Of a stretch of 64,000 nucleotides of DNA, positions 13,137 to 25,600 are shown one piece after another. How positions within the stretch are numbered: the first letter of the stretch is position 1; every line of letters starts with the position of its first letter. Where the stretch lies: contig NZ_FWYF01000001.1 in assembly GCF_900176375.1 (NCBI RefSeq), forward strand, positions 1,498,449 to 1,562,448, in the 5' to 3' direction. A model generated the notes under the pieces. It worked only from the letters and a program-made list of their open reading frames with translations, was not told where the DNA came from and ran no database searches. This DNA comes from Reichenbachiella faecimaris. Its GTDB lineage: Bacteria; Bacteroidota; Bacteroidia; Cytophagales; Cyclobacteriaceae. Made by a program: the position numbers and the translations under genes.

Positions 13137-14939
13137 TTATATCTGATTTTCCGTTTCTACTGTTTTTTGGGCTAATGTTTTGAACATCAAATCTGAGATG
13201 GTCGTCACATCAATTACTAAGCAAACCTTACCATTACCCAAAATGGTAGTACCACTTAATAGCTTTGTTTTTTCCAGTGGCCGAACCATGGACTTTTCAA
13301 TTATTTCCTTTTGCTGAAGTAGACGATCTACTACCACTCCTAGCAATCTGCCTGCATAGGAAAGTACTATGACATCCAATTTCGTCTCTTCTTCTAGTTC
13401 TTCAAAAGAGCGATGAAGCACGCCCTCTTTTTGACAGTCCGCCAGATTCTCCAAGGTGACAATATCTTTCAAAAAGATGATCGGGATGGTTTGGTCCAGG
13501 TATTGTGCCATGAGTCCATCTGTGATTCTGTGTATTTCGCTCTTTGATAATGAAATCACGGCTTCAGTATAAGAAAGCGCCACGGCATATTCTTGCTCGT
13601 CCAGTTCAAATAACAAGGCACCTTTGAGCGCCATTGATGAGGGTAGGTTCAACTTAATGGTAGTGCCCATGCCCACTTCAGTTTCCACATTGATTTGTCC
13701 CCCTATAGATTCAGCAGCCTTTTTCACTACGTCCATTCCTACACCACGGCCTGATATCTCAGTAATTTTTTCTGCATTAGAAAAGCCTGGTTCGAAGATG
13801 TACATGATCACTTCCTGATCAGACAGCTGCTGTGCAAGCTCCTTGCTAGCCAGGCCTTTTTCTACAATCTTTCTTCGAATTATACTAGCGTCGATTCCAT
13901 TTCCATCATCTGCCACCTCGATCACCACATTATCTTTTTCGTAGTGCGCACTGAGAATGATGGTTCCTTTGTCAGGCTTCCCTTTAGATCTTCTTGCTTC
14001 ACTTTTTTCGATCCCATGACTCACAGCATTTCTTACCAAGTGGATCATGGCATCACTCATGATTTTGAGAATATTTCTGTCTATCTCACATTCTGTTCCC
14101 TGAAGCACCAAGCTCACATTTTTGTTTTCTATAGAAGCTACATCTCTTACTATTCGATGAAATTTGTTAAACAAAAATCCGACAGTTACCATACGAGCGT
14201 TCATCACCCCATATTGCAAGTCTGATGTAATGCGTTGTAAACCCTCAAATTCTGACGTTCGCTTACCATCCACACTATTTAAAGTAATCAATCGATCTCT
14301 CTCTATTATCAATTGGCCAACCATGGTCATGAGTTCATCCATTTTCTTGACAGGGATCTGAATAACATCCGTAAATGTAATTTCAGACTTCATGGCCTGA
14401 GGGTTTTTGCTCGTATCTCCAGTGGGAACTAATAATGCTTCTTGCGTTAGATCTTCCTCTTCATCCAACTGCTCTTCTCTGACTGGTGTGGTCAGTTCAC
14501 TTTTTGGCTCAGCAGGTGAATCATTTGGCTGAGCACCTTTTATTTCTGCTACTTTTGTATGCTTTTCTAGCAGTACGAAAAGTTTGGTCTTGATACCAAG
14601 ATAAGAAACTCTTTCGCCACTTTTTAACGCATCTATGAGTGCACCTAATTTGTCATTCGCCTTGAACAGACTATCAAAAAGATCTTTGTTGAGCGCCATG
14701 GTTCCTTGCTGCACGGATCCCATCACATCCTCCATCACGTGCGTCAGTGCTGCAACATCATCAAACCCCATTCCCATTGCATTTCCCTTGAGGGTATGCA
14801 CAATTCGAAATATTGAATTGATGGCATTGAAATCTGTATGATCGTTTTCCAGATCAGTAAACAGGCGGTTTAGTTCCTCGAAATTTTCCAGCGCCTCAGC
14901 ATGAAAGAGCTCTTTATATTCTTCTTCTTTGGACTTCAA
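13137..14939 (-). CDS. cheA: Chemotaxis histidine kinase CheA, 600 aa
   Basis: The domain order is complete. The P1 HPt domain has His48 in FRIVHTLKGNAMGMG. A linker of about 90 residues shows no obvious P2 domain. The P3 dimerisation helices start near KKMDELMTMVGQLIIERDRL. The P4 ATPase has the N box HLVRNAVSHGIE, G1 DDGNGID and G2 EISGRGVGMDVV. The P5 CheW-like regulatory domain runs from about 455. It autophosphorylates under receptor control and passes phosphate to CheY and CheB. The linker 130-190 is rich in Glu, Asp and Pro. It sits 12 bases from cheC and 12 bases after cheB, clearly in one operon. Confidence 0.97.
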   Translation of the reverse strand: MKSKEEEYKELFHAEALENFEELNRLFTDLENDHTDFNAINSIFRIVHTLKGNAMGMGFDDVAALTHVMEDVMGSVQQGTMALNKDLFDSLFKANDKLGALIDALKSGERVSYLGIKTKLFVLLEKHTKVAEIKGAQPNDSPAEPKSELTTPVREEQLDEEEDLTQEALLVPTGDTSKNPQAMKSEITFTDVIQIPVKKMDELMTMVGQLIIERDRLITLNSVDGKRTSEFEGLQRITSDLQYGVMNARMVTVGFLFNKFHRIVRDVASIENKNVSLVLQGTECEIDRNILKIMSDAMIHLVRNAVSHGIEKSEARRSKGKPDKGTIILSAHYEKDNVVIEVADDGNGIDASIIRRKIVEKGLASKELAQQLSDQEVIMYIFEPGFSNAEKITEISGRGVGMDVVKKAAESIGGQINVETEVGMGTTIKLNLPSSMALKGALLFELDEQEYAVALSYTEAVISLSKSEIHRITDGLMAQYLDQTIPIIFLKDIVTLENLADCQKEGVLHRSFEELEEETKLDVIVLSYAGRLLGVVVDRLLQQKEIIEKSMVRPLEKTKLLSGTTILGNGKVCLVIDVTTISDLMFKTLAQKTVETENQI

Positions 14940-14951
14940 CTTTCTCTTTTT

Positions 14952-15977
14952 TTATAAACTATTGACTATAAAACTTCCGATTTCTTTAATATCAATTGAC
15001 TTATCAATTGCACCACATTGCACTGCTGCCTTGGGCATTCCATAGATAATGCTCGACTTTTCATTTTGTGCAATTGTGTAACCTCCAGCCGCTTTAATGG
15101 CCTTCATTCCTTCTACTCCATCCTTACCCATTCCTGTCAATATCACGCCCAGTGTTCTGGCACCATGTACCTTTGCTGCAGATAGCATGATTGAATTGAT
15201 GGATGGATTGTTATATTCTTTAAACTGCTCGTCTGTAAAAGCTATTTTGGACTTCTTACCTTTTTCAATCAAAACCATATTGCCTGATCCTGGAGCGATG
15301 ATCACATGACCAGCCGTAAGTTCCATTCCTTTGGCTCCTACCAGGACATTGAGCGGACTCAACTTGTTCAATCGTTTTACGAATGGTGCAATAAAGTTGG
15401 TGGGCATGTGTTGACCTATTACGACTGGTACATTGAGGTTGGAAGGCAATGACACGATAATTTCTTCTAATGCACTTGGTCCTCCAGTAGAGGCTCCAAT
15501 GACAACCAAATCATATTTACTCTTTTCGTCAAAAGTATGCTGATTGGTATTTTTACTGTTAGGCTTCACAGCCATTGGTTTGGCCCTTGTCACACTTCTG
15601 ATTTTCTGAATCAATTCCGTCTCGATCAAACGCATTTTTGCATTACCTCTTGAAGGTTTATTCAAATAATCTACGGCTCCCTCCTGAAGTGCATCGAAGA
15701 TAGGCTGAAGGTTGGTGTTGCCCACAGAGCTCAAAATCAAAATGGGTAAGGGACACTCTTTCATGATGTGCTTGACGGCATATATCCCGTCATATTCTCC
15801 CATATTCATGTCCAGAAGCAAGACATCAGGCTTTAGCTCCTTGACCTTATTCACCGCGTCTTTGCCATCCACAGCAGCTCCTACTACTTGCATGCCTTCA
15901 TTTTCAGATAAAATATCTGAAATCAAAAGGCGCATGAAGCCTGAATCGTCCGCTATGAGTACTCTGGTATCTTTCAT
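14952..15977 (-). CDS. cheB: Chemotaxis response regulator protein-glutamate methylesterase CheB, 341 aa
   Basis: The N-terminal receiver domain (1-120) has IADDSGFMRLL and the phospho-acceptor in DVLLLDMNMGEYDG. After a linker, the methylesterase domain carries the catalytic triad: Ser in VIGASTGGPSALEE, His in IGQHMPTNF and Asp in LTGMGKDGVEGM. It removes receptor methyl groups and can deamidate glutamines, opposing CheR, and is activated by CheA phosphorylation. The ATG lies two bases after the cheW stop, so translation is probably coupled. Length and motifs are standard. Confidence 0.96.
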   Translation of the reverse strand: MKDTRVLIADDSGFMRLLISDILSENEGMQVVGAAVDGKDAVNKVKELKPDVLLLDMNMGEYDGIYAVKHIMKECPLPILILSSVGNTNLQPIFDALQEGAVDYLNKPSRGNAKMRLIETELIQKIRSVTRAKPMAVKPNSKNTNQHTFDEKSKYDLVVIGASTGGPSALEEIIVSLPSNLNVPVVIGQHMPTNFIAPFVKRLNKLSPLNVLVGAKGMELTAGHVIIAPGSGNMVLIEKGKKSKIAFTDEQFKEYNNPSINSIMLSAAKVHGARTLGVILTGMGKDGVEGMKAIKAAGGYTIAQNEKSSIIYGMPKAAVQCGAIDKSIDIKEIGSFIVNSL

Positions 15978-15978
15978 A

Positions 15979-16791
15979 TTAGTTGCCGTCTTCTACAGAC
16001 TCAGCTATTACTCTTATTTCGTCACTTTCTATTAATTCTATGATGTCGAGCAAAATGATCATTCCTTCCTCTTGTTTGATCAGACCTTTGATGAAAGTCT
16101 CATCCAATACCGTGTTACTCATAATGCCAGATGAACTCTCTATGATATCTCCTGGTACCTTGAGGGTGGTAGGCACTTCACTTACTAAAATACCTGCCTT
16201 AAATCGTTCATTTTTGATCACCAACGTGAATGTTTTCTCAGATATTTCTTCTGACTTGAACAATTCAAACTTCTCCTCAAGATCCATGATCACCATTACT
16301 GCCCCTCTAATATTGGCCACTCCTTTCATGAATTTTGGAGCACGTGGTAATTTGGAGACTTGTGGTGCGGGTACTATTTCCTTTACTTTATCTATTTCGA
16401 GTGCATACCTCTCTCCTCCCAATTTGAACACAATAAGCTGAACACTTTTTCCTCGTAATTTCAAAATATCCTGATCGTATTTAGCCTTCAGTCTATTTCG
16501 TTCCTCCATTTCTTCCTTTGTAAGAAAGTTGGCAGGAAGAACCCTTTTGGCTTTGGCCAGTTGTGGGTTTTCCTTGATATTTCCTACCACCTCAGAAGCA
16601 ACTTCTATTTTTTCGATCTTGTGCTCCACTGCTGGACTTTTGGCTTTTTTCTCTGCTGTCTTTTTAGCTTTTGGTGCAACTTTTTTGGCTGGCGTAGTCG
16701 CTGGTTTCTTCTTAGCCTTCACAGTCTTTTCCTCCTTCTTTGGTTTTGAAGGGATCAACTTATCTTTCTTTACATTCTTACCTAAAGCCAT
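15979..16791 (-). CDS. cheW: CheW-type adaptor with long Lys/Ala/Pro-rich N-terminal tail, 270 aa
   Basis: The CheW SH3-like domain occupies about residues 115-265 (LIVFKLGGERYALEIDKVKEIVPAP, LPRAPKFMKGVANIRGAVMVIMDL, GMIILLDIIELI). It couples CheA to receptors. Unusually, about 110 residues precede it. A short MALGKNVKKDKL start is followed by a strongly basic Lys/Ala/Pro-rich tract (about 13-60) and a helical stretch. I start at the ATG at 16789-16791; the preceding in-frame codon is TTG. The second CheW of the cluster has the matching N-terminus MAIGKNLKKG. The gene is next to a ParA ATPase, which suggests that the tails may contact ParA or DNA. That is inference. Confidence 0.9.
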   Translation of the reverse strand: MALGKNVKKDKLIPSKPKKEEKTVKAKKKPATTPAKKVAPKAKKTAEKKAKSPAVEHKIEKIEVASEVVGNIKENPQLAKAKRVLPANFLTKEEMEERNRLKAKYDQDILKLRGKSVQLIVFKLGGERYALEIDKVKEIVPAPQVSKLPRAPKFMKGVANIRGAVMVIMDLEEKFELFKSEEISEKTFTLVIKNERFKAGILVSEVPTTLKVPGDIIESSSGIMSNTVLDETFIKGLIKQEEGMIILLDIIELIESDEIRVIAESVEDGN

Positions 16792-16809
16792 CAACTCAAA
16801 ATTTTAATC

Positions 16810-17556
16810 TTATTTCGCTTTTAATATTTCGTCGGCAAAAGCCATATAATCCTTTGCTCCATTAGAAGTTGGCGCATAGCTAATCAAGCTCTCTCCAAAA
16901 GATGGAGCCTCACTCGCCCGCACATTAGTCCTAATTCTGGAGTTAAAGATTTTGAAACTATAATTCTCTTCTATATGCTCAAAAATCTCTCTGCTCAATT
17001 TCCTTCTGCTGTCTACCATTACTGGTAGCAACCCCATGATTTGCAATTCTTCATTCAGCACTTCTTTGATCTGATCAATGGTTCTAATAATCTGATCTAG
17101 TCCCTGCAGACTCAGTACCTCCATTTGCAATGGCACAATCACGCGACTTGCCGCATTTAGTGCATTGATTGTCAACAAAGACAAGGAAGGCGGACAGTCA
17201 ATCAAGATATAATCATAGCCCTTCACGTTAGCCAACACCTTTTTGAGAATGGATTCTCTGGCCAACTCACCCGCTATGTTGATTTCCACATCTGCAAGGT
17301 CTATTTCTGCAGGAGCTACATCCAATCCTTCCCTTGAAATCAGAATATCCTGAAAATCGACCTCTCCTAATATCACCTGGCCAATGGATTTTTCAATCTC
17401 TAAAATGCCAAGTGAATAGCTCATATTGCCTTGAGCATCCAAATCCACAAGCAATACCTTTTTTCCTTTTTTAGCTAAAGCGCATCCAAGATTCACCGTG
17501 GTGGTGGTCTTACCTGTCCCGCCTTTTTGATTCACTATGGCAATAACTTTAGTCAT
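16810..17556 (-). CDS. parA: ParA/MinD-type ATPase of the chemosensory cluster, 248 aa
   Basis: This is a deviant Walker A ATPase: [16 protein letters not shown] with signature Lys11 and P-loop Lys16, Walker A' in [11 protein letters not shown], and [15 protein letters not shown] as Walker B. Length is that of Soj/ParA without a DNA-binding extension. Its place inside the che operon, overlapping the end of a receptor gene by 8 bases and followed by cheW, matches ParC (Vibrio) and PpfA (Rhodobacter). Those proteins position and segregate chemoreceptor arrays on the nucleoid or at poles. There is no ParB nearby, so chromosome partition is unlikely. Confidence 0.88.
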   Translation of the reverse strand: MTKVIAIVNQKGGTGKTTTTVNLGCALAKKGKKVLLVDLDAQGNMSYSLGILEIEKSIGQVILGEVDFQDILISREGLDVAPAEIDLADVEINIAGELARESILKKVLANVKGYDYILIDCPPSLSLLTINALNAASRVIVPLQMEVLSLQGLDQIIRTIDQIKEVLNEELQIMGLLPVMVDSRRKLSREIFEHIEENYSFKIFNSRIRTNVRASEAPSFGESLISYAPTSNGAKDYMAFADEILKAK

Positions 17557-20068
17557 TCAACTGATTCGTTTTTCGTGATAAAACAAACTTACTTATCCCA
17601 CTTTTTAAGTCTTCTGCCACCTTGGCCAGCTGCTGTGATTTTTCTGTATATCCCATCATGCCAGATGACAGCTCCGTAGCTGAACTTGCCACTTGCTCTG
17701 TACCAGCTGCTGTTTCTTCTGCAATCACTACTACATTTTCAGTAATGGCTACCACAGCATTGATGTCCTTTACCTGAAGTTTGGTGGCTTCCAGTATTTC
17801 CTGTGAGTGTCGGAAAGTTCTGTCCGAAGTGTCAGATATTTCTTTAAATACCTCTGATGCTTCTTTTGAAGCCTGCTCTCCATTTTTCACACTCTCACTC
17901 ATGATTCCGATTACCTTGGCGGCTTCGGTCGTGTCGGTCTGTACGTCATTCACAAGCTTTTCAATCTCCTTAGCAGAGTTTCTGGAATCTTCTGCTAATT
18001 TTCTGATTTCTTCTGCTACTACAGCAAATCCGCGGCCCGCGTCTCCAGCCTGTGCGGCCTCTATGGCGGCATTCAATGCCAATAAGTTCGTTTGAGAAGC
18101 GATTTCAGTGATCACACTCAATACTCTGGTGATTTCGGCTGATCGCTCTGTGAGCACCTGAATGGATTGATGTGTCTTAGCAGAGTACTCAGAAATATCT
18201 ACCATATTGAAAACTACCTTGTTTACCATGCCCATACCCTTTTCGCTACTTGCTACTCCAAGTTTGGCGGCTTCATTGATGGTCTCTGCTCGTTCGCCCA
18301 TCTCGTTGGATGATTTCAAAATTCCTTCTACCAAGTTTGATGACTCGTCGACTTTGGTTACCTGCATTTGTGCCCCATTGCTCATCTCAGAAATAGCAGA
18401 TGCGATCTCTTTGGTATTAGTATTCATCTCTTCGCTCACCACACTCATTTCGGCAGATGATTCATCCACAAAATTCGCATTCTTTGAGATGCTTTGTAAT
18501 AAGTCAGTTAAGCTGTCAAGCGCCTTATTCAGATTGCTTGAAAGCCTGGCCATGTCTCCATTGGCATGCTCACTAAATCGCTGGGTCAGATCTCCTTCTG
18601 CCATGGCATTGACTATGGCGTTCACAGCCATCACAGGTGTGGCCACAGACTGCAAGAGATTATTCACTGATTCACTCAAGTCCTTCCACCCTCCATGTTT
18701 TCCGTCTGTTTGAATTCGTGCGGCAAGATTACCAGCTGTACCTGCCTCCTCGACTACTCCTTTCACGTCGTCCAACACGTTTTTCAAATTGTTTCGCATC
18801 TTTAGCAGTGAATGGCCAAGCACATCTTGCTCACTTGAAACTTGAAAATCAGAGTCCAGATTACCCTCTCCAATTTCTTTGGAAAACGTTGCCTTTTTGC
18901 TCAACTCATCTACTAGGACATTTACTGAACTTGCCATCTCACCCAATTCGTCAGTGGAGTTGATAACTAATTTTTTGTTTTGATCCAGCTCGCCATGTGC
19001 TAAATCCTTTAATAAGTCATTTGACTGTTCAATGGATGAAATTATTTGGTTAGCAATCCTCCAAATTACAATTGAAAGTAAAGCCAAACCAACAAGTCCT
19101 ACGATGATAGATATTCGAAAGGTCGCATTGAATGACTTGGTGATTTCAGAAACAGGCACCACCATCCCTACTGCCCAGGGCGTAGTGGACCTCCCAACAG
19201 GAATTGGTGCAATTGACACATAGACCTCCTCACTGTAAGTGGAATCGAAACTATTGAATGACGCGAAAGAGCCTGTTCGTATGGCTTCTTTCATATCAAG
19301 ATCTCCGTTTAATCCCAGCGTATCCACCAGATGACTCCGTATCTCTTTATTTGGATGCGCCACAATGGCTCCATTGTTTGATACTAGAAATGCGTACCCT
19401 CTATCAAAATCATCAAACATGGTCATGTTTTCATAATCCTCAAGAGAAAGGTCAGAGCCAATCAATCCTGCAAACTTACCATTGATGAGAATGGATGCAT
19501 TCTGCGAAATTCCAAGCACTTGAGTCTTTATTCCTCTGTCGTAATTATCATAGAAATACGGCTCTGTAATTCCTTCATCCTTACTTACTTTATGACGGTA
19601 ATAGATTCCGTTGAGATCATCTCCTTCCAGATTGACAAAGTCGATGTTTTCGAGTAACTCACCATCTTTGAAGTAGTAGGTGAATCGTTGTCGGCCGTGC
19701 GACTCCGTCCATGCTGGATCAATGGTCTCAAGCTCCCAGCTCAACCAAGTACCATCATAATCAGGGTAGCTCTCCAGCACATTCACCAAAAGTTCTTTTT
19801 GTAATTGTTCTCTTTGCTCTTTTGGCATGAAGGCATAACTTTTAATTATGTCGGCCATGGATCGTGAAACGGCAACCCCTTCGTCTAGCTTTGCCTTGAT
19901 ATCATTTGCTTTTTGTAGCGCCAGGGAGTTGGCTAATTTTTTAGCCTCAACAATTGCATTTTGTCTTAAGGTAATACTCACATAGCTGAACGTAACCACA
20001 TATATAACAAGGGAAATCCCCAATATGAAGAGCATCATTTTTTTCCTTATGGCAATCTTTTTAAACAT
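17549..20068 (-). CDS. Methyl-accepting chemotaxis protein (Cache, poly-HAMP), 839 aa
   Basis: A transmembrane helix at about 11-31 precedes a periplasmic double-Cache sensor domain (about 35-320; typical text [37 protein letters not shown]). A second helix at about 322-342 follows. Then come a HAMP domain and several HAMP-like repeats (for example [34 protein letters not shown]), and finally the signalling hairpin with the tip [18 protein letters not shown] and [17 protein letters not shown]. It lacks a C-terminal CheR-tethering pentapeptide. The end overlaps parA by 8 bases. The signalling half is nearly identical to the next receptor, which points to duplication. Confidence 0.95.
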   Translation of the reverse strand: MFKKIAIRKKMMLFILGISLVIYVVTFSYVSITLRQNAIVEAKKLANSLALQKANDIKAKLDEGVAVSRSMADIIKSYAFMPKEQREQLQKELLVNVLESYPDYDGTWLSWELETIDPAWTESHGRQRFTYYFKDGELLENIDFVNLEGDDLNGIYYRHKVSKDEGITEPYFYDNYDRGIKTQVLGISQNASILINGKFAGLIGSDLSLEDYENMTMFDDFDRGYAFLVSNNGAIVAHPNKEIRSHLVDTLGLNGDLDMKEAIRTGSFASFNSFDSTYSEEVYVSIAPIPVGRSTTPWAVGMVVPVSEITKSFNATFRISIIVGLVGLALLSIVIWRIANQIISSIEQSNDLLKDLAHGELDQNKKLVINSTDELGEMASSVNVLVDELSKKATFSKEIGEGNLDSDFQVSSEQDVLGHSLLKMRNNLKNVLDDVKGVVEEAGTAGNLAARIQTDGKHGGWKDLSESVNNLLQSVATPVMAVNAIVNAMAEGDLTQRFSEHANGDMARLSSNLNKALDSLTDLLQSISKNANFVDESSAEMSVVSEEMNTNTKEIASAISEMSNGAQMQVTKVDESSNLVEGILKSSNEMGERAETINEAAKLGVASSEKGMGMVNKVVFNMVDISEYSAKTHQSIQVLTERSAEITRVLSVITEIASQTNLLALNAAIEAAQAGDAGRGFAVVAEEIRKLAEDSRNSAKEIEKLVNDVQTDTTEAAKVIGIMSESVKNGEQASKEASEVFKEISDTSDRTFRHSQEILEATKLQVKDINAVVAITENVVVIAEETAAGTEQVASSATELSSGMMGYTEKSQQLAKVAEDLKSGISKFVLSRKTNQLND

Positions 20069-20079
20069 TTAAGTTTGTA

Positions 20080-22602
20080 TTAACTGTTTGATAAAATAAA
20101 TTTCTTTAACCTTTCCTTGAGCTGATTCGCTACATCAGCCAATTTTTGAGATTTCTCAGTATATCCTGTCATCCCAGAGGAAAGCTCTGTGGCAGAACTG
20201 GCTACCTGCTCGGTTCCTGCAGCTGTCTCCTCTGCGATCACTACTACATTCTCAGTGATTGTCACCACTGCATTTATGTCTTTGACCTGAAGTTTAGTCG
20301 CCTGAAGTATTTCTTGAGAATGGCTGAATGTTTTGTCTGATGTCTCTGCAATTTCCTTAAAAACCTCAGATGCCTCTTTGGAAGCTTGCTCGCCATTCTT
20401 CACGCTACTTCCCATGATCTGAATCACTTTGGCTGCTTCTTTGGTATCTGTCTGCACATCATTTACCAGCTTTTCTATCTCCTTAGCCGAATTTCTTGAG
20501 TCCTCTGCGAGCTTGCGAATTTCTTCCGCCACTACTGCAAATCCACGACCTGCATCACCTGCCTGAGCAGCTTCAATGGCTGCATTGAGGGCTAACAAAT
20601 TTGTCTGTGACGCGATTTCGGTAATGACTCCAAGTACCCGTGTAATCTCAGCTGACCTTTCTGTCAGTATGTTTATCGAGTCTTGTGTTTTGGTTGAATA
20701 TTCTGAAATATCAACCATATTGAACACTACTTTATTGACCATTTCCAAGCCTTTTTCGCTACTACTCACTCCGCGTTTGGCAGCTTCATTGATAGTCTCG
20801 GCCCTTTCACCCATTTCATTTGATGACTTAAGTATTCCCTCTACCAGATTGGAAGATTCATCTACCTTACTCACTTGGGTTTGCGCGCCATTGCTCATTT
20901 CTGAAATGGCTGATGCTATTTCTCTGGTATTGGTATTCATCTCCTCACTTACTACTCTCATTTCAGCAGAAGATTCATCTATTACGTCTGCATTTTCTGC
21001 AATGCTCTGCAATAGTTCATTTAAGTTATTAAGCGCCTTATTTAAGTTGTTGGAAAGTCGAGCCAAATCCCCATGAGCTTCAGTCGAGAATCTTTGGGAC
21101 AAATCTCCCTCTGCCATAGCGTTGACAATAGAATTGACTGCCATTACAGGCAAAGAGACAGAATTAAGAAGATTGTTAACTGCCTCACTAAGGTCTTTCC
21201 AACCACCCTGCTTACCTGCAGTTTCTATTCTGGCACTTAGATCTCCTTCATCTCCTGCCTTGCTCACCACGCTCTTCGTCTCGTCGAGTACATTTTTTAG
21301 ATTATCTCTCATTTTGAGTAACGACAGACCTAAACTGTCCTGATCACTCGCCACCACAAAATCTGAATCTAAATTTCCTCTACCCACTTCAATTGAAAAA
21401 ACTGCTTTTTTGTTCAATTCATCCACCAGTACATTGACTGAACTAGCCATCTGGCCTAACTCATCACTTGATTTGACTGATAGTTTCTTGTTTTGATCTA
21501 AGTTTCCAAGAGCCAAATTCTTGAGTAGTTCATTTGAATCTTCTATGGACGATGTGATGTTGTTTGAAATTCTTAAGATCACCATGGACAAGAGTAACAA
21601 GCCTATAATACCAACTATTATTGTAATCTGAAGGGTCGCGTTAAAAGGTGCTGTAATCTCAGATACTGGCACAATGGTGGCAGCAGACCACGGATAACTT
21701 GATTTGCCAATTTGCACTGGAGCAAATGAGATATAAACTTCTTCACCAAAAGATTCATCATAAACGCTATAGGAGAAGTGCTCGCCATTTTGAATTTTTT
21801 CTTTGGCTTCTTCCAGATCAATTGCTTTAGTAAAGCTTAAGGTATCCATTGAATAACTGTAAAAACCAGGATTCTGATGAGCAATGACTATTCCTTGATT
21901 TGATAGAAGAAAGGCATAGCCCTTTTTAAAAAAGCTAACTTCAGACATGGCTTGAAAATCACTGAGTGTCATATCTGTACCAATAACACCCGCAAACTTC
22001 CCATCTATCTCAATGGTAGCTTCAGGGGATACACCTAGGATTGAATCTCTATTGTTTGAACCATAGTCATAGTCGAGATACCAGTATGGCTCTGTTAACA
22101 TTTCGGATTGATCACGATTGACTTTGAGGTGCGTGTAGCCTCCACTTTCCGGATCCTTATCAAGGTTGGCAAGTTCTCGAGAGTGGTTCACTTTTCCATC
22201 ACGCATATAATAGTTCACTCTCTCTCTCCCATTTAGCTTATCCCATCCTGGCTCAATAGCCCACAAATCCCAACTCATCCATATTGCATCGTATTTAGGA
22301 TAAGCCTTCAAAATACTAATCATCAAATCACCACGTAAGCTATCTCTTTGGGCTTTGGGCTTCAAAGTGAAATCTTTTACGATAGCAGCCATATCTCTCG
22401 CTACCGCCATATCTTCATTGAGTATGGACTTTATTTCATTCGCTTTTTGCGAAGAAAAAGTATCCGCCAAGCGCTGCGCCTCCACTATGGCCTTTTCCCT
22501 TAAGCTAAGACCAATATATCCTAAAGTAATCAGGTAAATAAGAACCGTGATCCCTAAGATAAAAACCATCATCTTTTTCCTAACCGTTATATTCTTTATC
22601 AT
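20080..22602 (-). CDS. Methyl-accepting chemotaxis protein (Cache, poly-HAMP), 840 aa
   Basis: Same architecture as its downstream neighbour. Helix at about 11-31, double-Cache periplasmic domain with [13 protein letters not shown] and [12 protein letters not shown], second helix near 325-345. Tandem HAMP units follow ([34 protein letters not shown]), then the kinase-control hairpin with tip [18 protein letters not shown]. The Cache part differs clearly from the other two receptors while the cytoplasmic part is almost the same. The three paralogues therefore probably sense different ligands and join one array. The 11-base gap to the next receptor supports an operon. Confidence 0.95.
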   Translation of the reverse strand: MIKNITVRKKMMVFILGITVLIYLITLGYIGLSLREKAIVEAQRLADTFSSQKANEIKSILNEDMAVARDMAAIVKDFTLKPKAQRDSLRGDLMISILKAYPKYDAIWMSWDLWAIEPGWDKLNGRERVNYYMRDGKVNHSRELANLDKDPESGGYTHLKVNRDQSEMLTEPYWYLDYDYGSNNRDSILGVSPEATIEIDGKFAGVIGTDMTLSDFQAMSEVSFFKKGYAFLLSNQGIVIAHQNPGFYSYSMDTLSFTKAIDLEEAKEKIQNGEHFSYSVYDESFGEEVYISFAPVQIGKSSYPWSAATIVPVSEITAPFNATLQITIIVGIIGLLLLSMVILRISNNITSSIEDSNELLKNLALGNLDQNKKLSVKSSDELGQMASSVNVLVDELNKKAVFSIEVGRGNLDSDFVVASDQDSLGLSLLKMRDNLKNVLDETKSVVSKAGDEGDLSARIETAGKQGGWKDLSEAVNNLLNSVSLPVMAVNSIVNAMAEGDLSQRFSTEAHGDLARLSNNLNKALNNLNELLQSIAENADVIDESSAEMRVVSEEMNTNTREIASAISEMSNGAQTQVSKVDESSNLVEGILKSSNEMGERAETINEAAKRGVSSSEKGLEMVNKVVFNMVDISEYSTKTQDSINILTERSAEITRVLGVITEIASQTNLLALNAAIEAAQAGDAGRGFAVVAEEIRKLAEDSRNSAKEIEKLVNDVQTDTKEAAKVIQIMGSSVKNGEQASKEASEVFKEIAETSDKTFSHSQEILQATKLQVKDINAVVTITENVVVIAEETAAGTEQVASSATELSSGMTGYTEKSQKLADVANQLKERLKKFILSNS

Positions 22603-22634
22603 TTCGACTCCTTAGGTTGTTAGTTAATTTACCA

Positions 22635-25600
22635 CTAAACATCCAGCATAATACCTGGATGCCTTTCTTTTAATTCTGTTAAATAGTCACTCCTTTTAGC
22701 CTTATCTTCCTCGATTTCATTTTGGATGACTAATAGTCCCCACTCCTCAAATTCAGGGATTAGAATAGGCACCTTACGGATAAACCAGTACTTGATCTCG
22801 CCATGAAGTTTTACCTTTTCTAAACTCAACACTGGCGTCCTGCTTGCTACCAGCTTCTCTTCAATTTCTTTTACTTTCTCAGCAAAATCACGGTCGTAGA
22901 AATCGAAGTTGGTCTTTCCTATGATTTCGCTTACGGGTCGCCCAAAATCTTCTGCGACAGCATTGTTGGCTAAATAGATTTTTCCAAGATGATTCACAAG
23001 AGCAATCTTATAATCTACCAAATTCAAGATATCACCAAAAAGGTCATTTTGTTTTTTAATTAATTCGAGATGTTCATGAATCTGTTGCTGACGAATTTCA
23101 CCCTCACGCTTTGTGGCTTCCTTGATATCAGTAATATCTCTTGTGATCCCATAGGTACCAATGATATTACCTTCCAGATCTCTAAGTGGTAACTTGGTAG
23201 TAGACACATAAATAGTAGTACCATCTTTTCTATCTACTTTTTCTTCCACATTGAGTATAGGTTCTCCTGTACTAATAATTTTCTGCTCATCCTCGTAAGC
23301 CCTTTGAGCATGCTCACCAAAAAAGTCAAAATCACTTTTACCTACCAATTCGTTAGTTGATAGAGCACCTAACTGCTTAACATGTGAGGAGCTGTTGCGC
23401 AAGAATTTGCTTTCCAAATCCTTAAAATAAATGGTGTCAGGCATATAATCAAGCAAGGCGTCGAGCAGCATCTTTTCATGCTCAAACGCCTCACGCATCT
23501 TGAATATAGCATTGTTGTCGCTGGCATTGCCAGACAGCTTTACCATGCTTACGCCATCTTTTAGGGTCTCAGCTACTACAGCCAGACTTTGGGTTTTTTC
23601 ATTGAATAACTCCATGCCAGAGGATAGTTCTGTGGCAGAACTCGCCACTTGCTCTGTGCCAGCTGCTGTCTCTTCTGCTATCACTACAATGGACTCAGTC
23701 AATGAAACCACTTCATTTATATCTCCAATTTGTAATTTGGTATCATTAAGAATTTCTTCAGAATAACTCAGATTGGCTGTCGCTGAATCCAGTATTTGTT
23801 TAAAAACTTCAGAAGCTTCACTTGAAGCTTCGCTTCCATTTTTAACACTTGCATTCATGATTTCTATTACATCTGCAGCCTCTTTGGTATCTTTCTGCAC
23901 GCCGCTTACTAAGAGTTCAATTTCTTTGGCAGAAGTTCTGGAGTCTTCAGCCAGTTTTCTGATTTCCTCTGCAACTACGGCAAATCCTCTACCTGCATCT
24001 CCAGCTTGAGCTGCTTCAATGGCGGCATTTAAAGCCAACAGATTGGTTTGTGATGCAATTTCTGTAATCACTCCAAGCACACGCGTGATTTCCTTGGATC
24101 TTTCAGTCAATACTTTAATGGAATCCTGAGTTTTTGAGGAATAAGCAGAAATGTCATCCATATTGAACACTACTTTGTTCATCATTTCTAAACCCTTTCC
24201 ACTTCGTTCTTCAACAACCTTGGCTGCGTTATTGATCGTTTCGGCCTTGGTAGCCATTTCATTCGAAGAATTTAGAATCCCTTCTATCAGTGTAGAAGAC
24301 TCATCTACTTTTGACACCTGATTTTGCGCTCCATTACTCATTTCGGCTATGGCTGAAGCAATTTCAGATGTATTGGTCCTCATCTCTTCTGTAGTCACGG
24401 TCATCTCGGAGGAGGCCTCATCTACAATTCCTGAGCTTTTTGATATCTGATGCAATAAACCATCTACATTATCCAGAGCCAGATTGAAGTTGTCTGCCAT
24501 CTCTTTTATTTCGCCTTTTGCATCATCCGTGTATCTCTGGGTCAAGTCTCCATCTGCCATGGCTCTGATGATTCTATTGAGTACTATCAGTGGAGCAACA
24601 AAAGAACCCAATAGATTGTTTATAGAAGCACTGAGTTCTTGCCACGCGCCAGATTTGCCTTCTTCTACCACTCGTGTATTGAAATTACCATCTTGAGCAG
24701 CATCTCTGATTACCTCATTGGTTTCGTGAATGACCGTTTGCAGATTATCTCGCATCTTCATCAAGGATAATCCCAGCACATCGTGTTCACTTGACGGTTC
24801 AAATGGTGCATCCAGGTTGCCCTCTCCTATTTCTTGAGAAAAATCTGCTTTATTGCTTAGCTGGGTCAATAGCTGATTGAGTGAGCCTTGCATCTCTCCA
24901 ATCTCATCACCTGTTTCAATTTGAAGATACAATGACCGATCAAGATTGCCATGGGACAGTTCCTTCATGGCTTGGTTTGTGGCCTTTATCCGATTGGTAA
25001 AGCGGCCAGATATGTTCCATATAATAAAACTCATCAAAATGAAGCCTACAATGCCAGCAGATAGCAGAAAGTTGAAAGCTATAGAGAAAGTATTGCTGAT
25101 TCCACTCAAGGGGAGTACTGTAACCACAGACCATGGCAGAGAAGCTCTATTCAAAGCAATAGGGGCGAAAGAAACATATATATTCTCTCCTAAGTCTTCA
25201 TCATAGGTTATATAAGAAGTAAACTCACCTGACTTAATTTTCGATAACACGTCAAATTCCTCTCGGAAATATGATAACCCATCCACTGATTTTGCTGCAG
25301 TTAATTTGTCATTGTTGCTGGCTATCATACCACTATTGGCTACTAAAAATGAAAAACCATGTTCGTACTTAGAATTATCTATCACATCAGCATATTTCGA
25401 AATCGTATAGTCCGTTCCTATCAAACCAATAAATTTGCCATCCTTCATAATAGGGACACAAGGCGAAGTAATGAGGTAATCACTTGCCGCACCACTTTCA
25501 TAATCTTCACTTAAATAAGGCTCTGCCATCTCTTCATTGAGATCTCCTTTCATTCTGTAATAATCACCAACTAAATTATTTCCATCAGTATCTATGGTTT

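Noticed and set aside
16810-17556. Chromosome-partition parA and a possible replication origin
   Set aside because: No parB, no parS-like sites and no DnaA boxes are visible. The gene is embedded in the che operon, so an array-positioning role fits better.
18207-18713. Long antisense ORF within a chemoreceptor gene (and similar ones at 17781, 20576, 23500, 23773)
   Set aside because: Receptor coding strands are rich in codons whose complements lack stops. The same shadow appears in all three paralogues.
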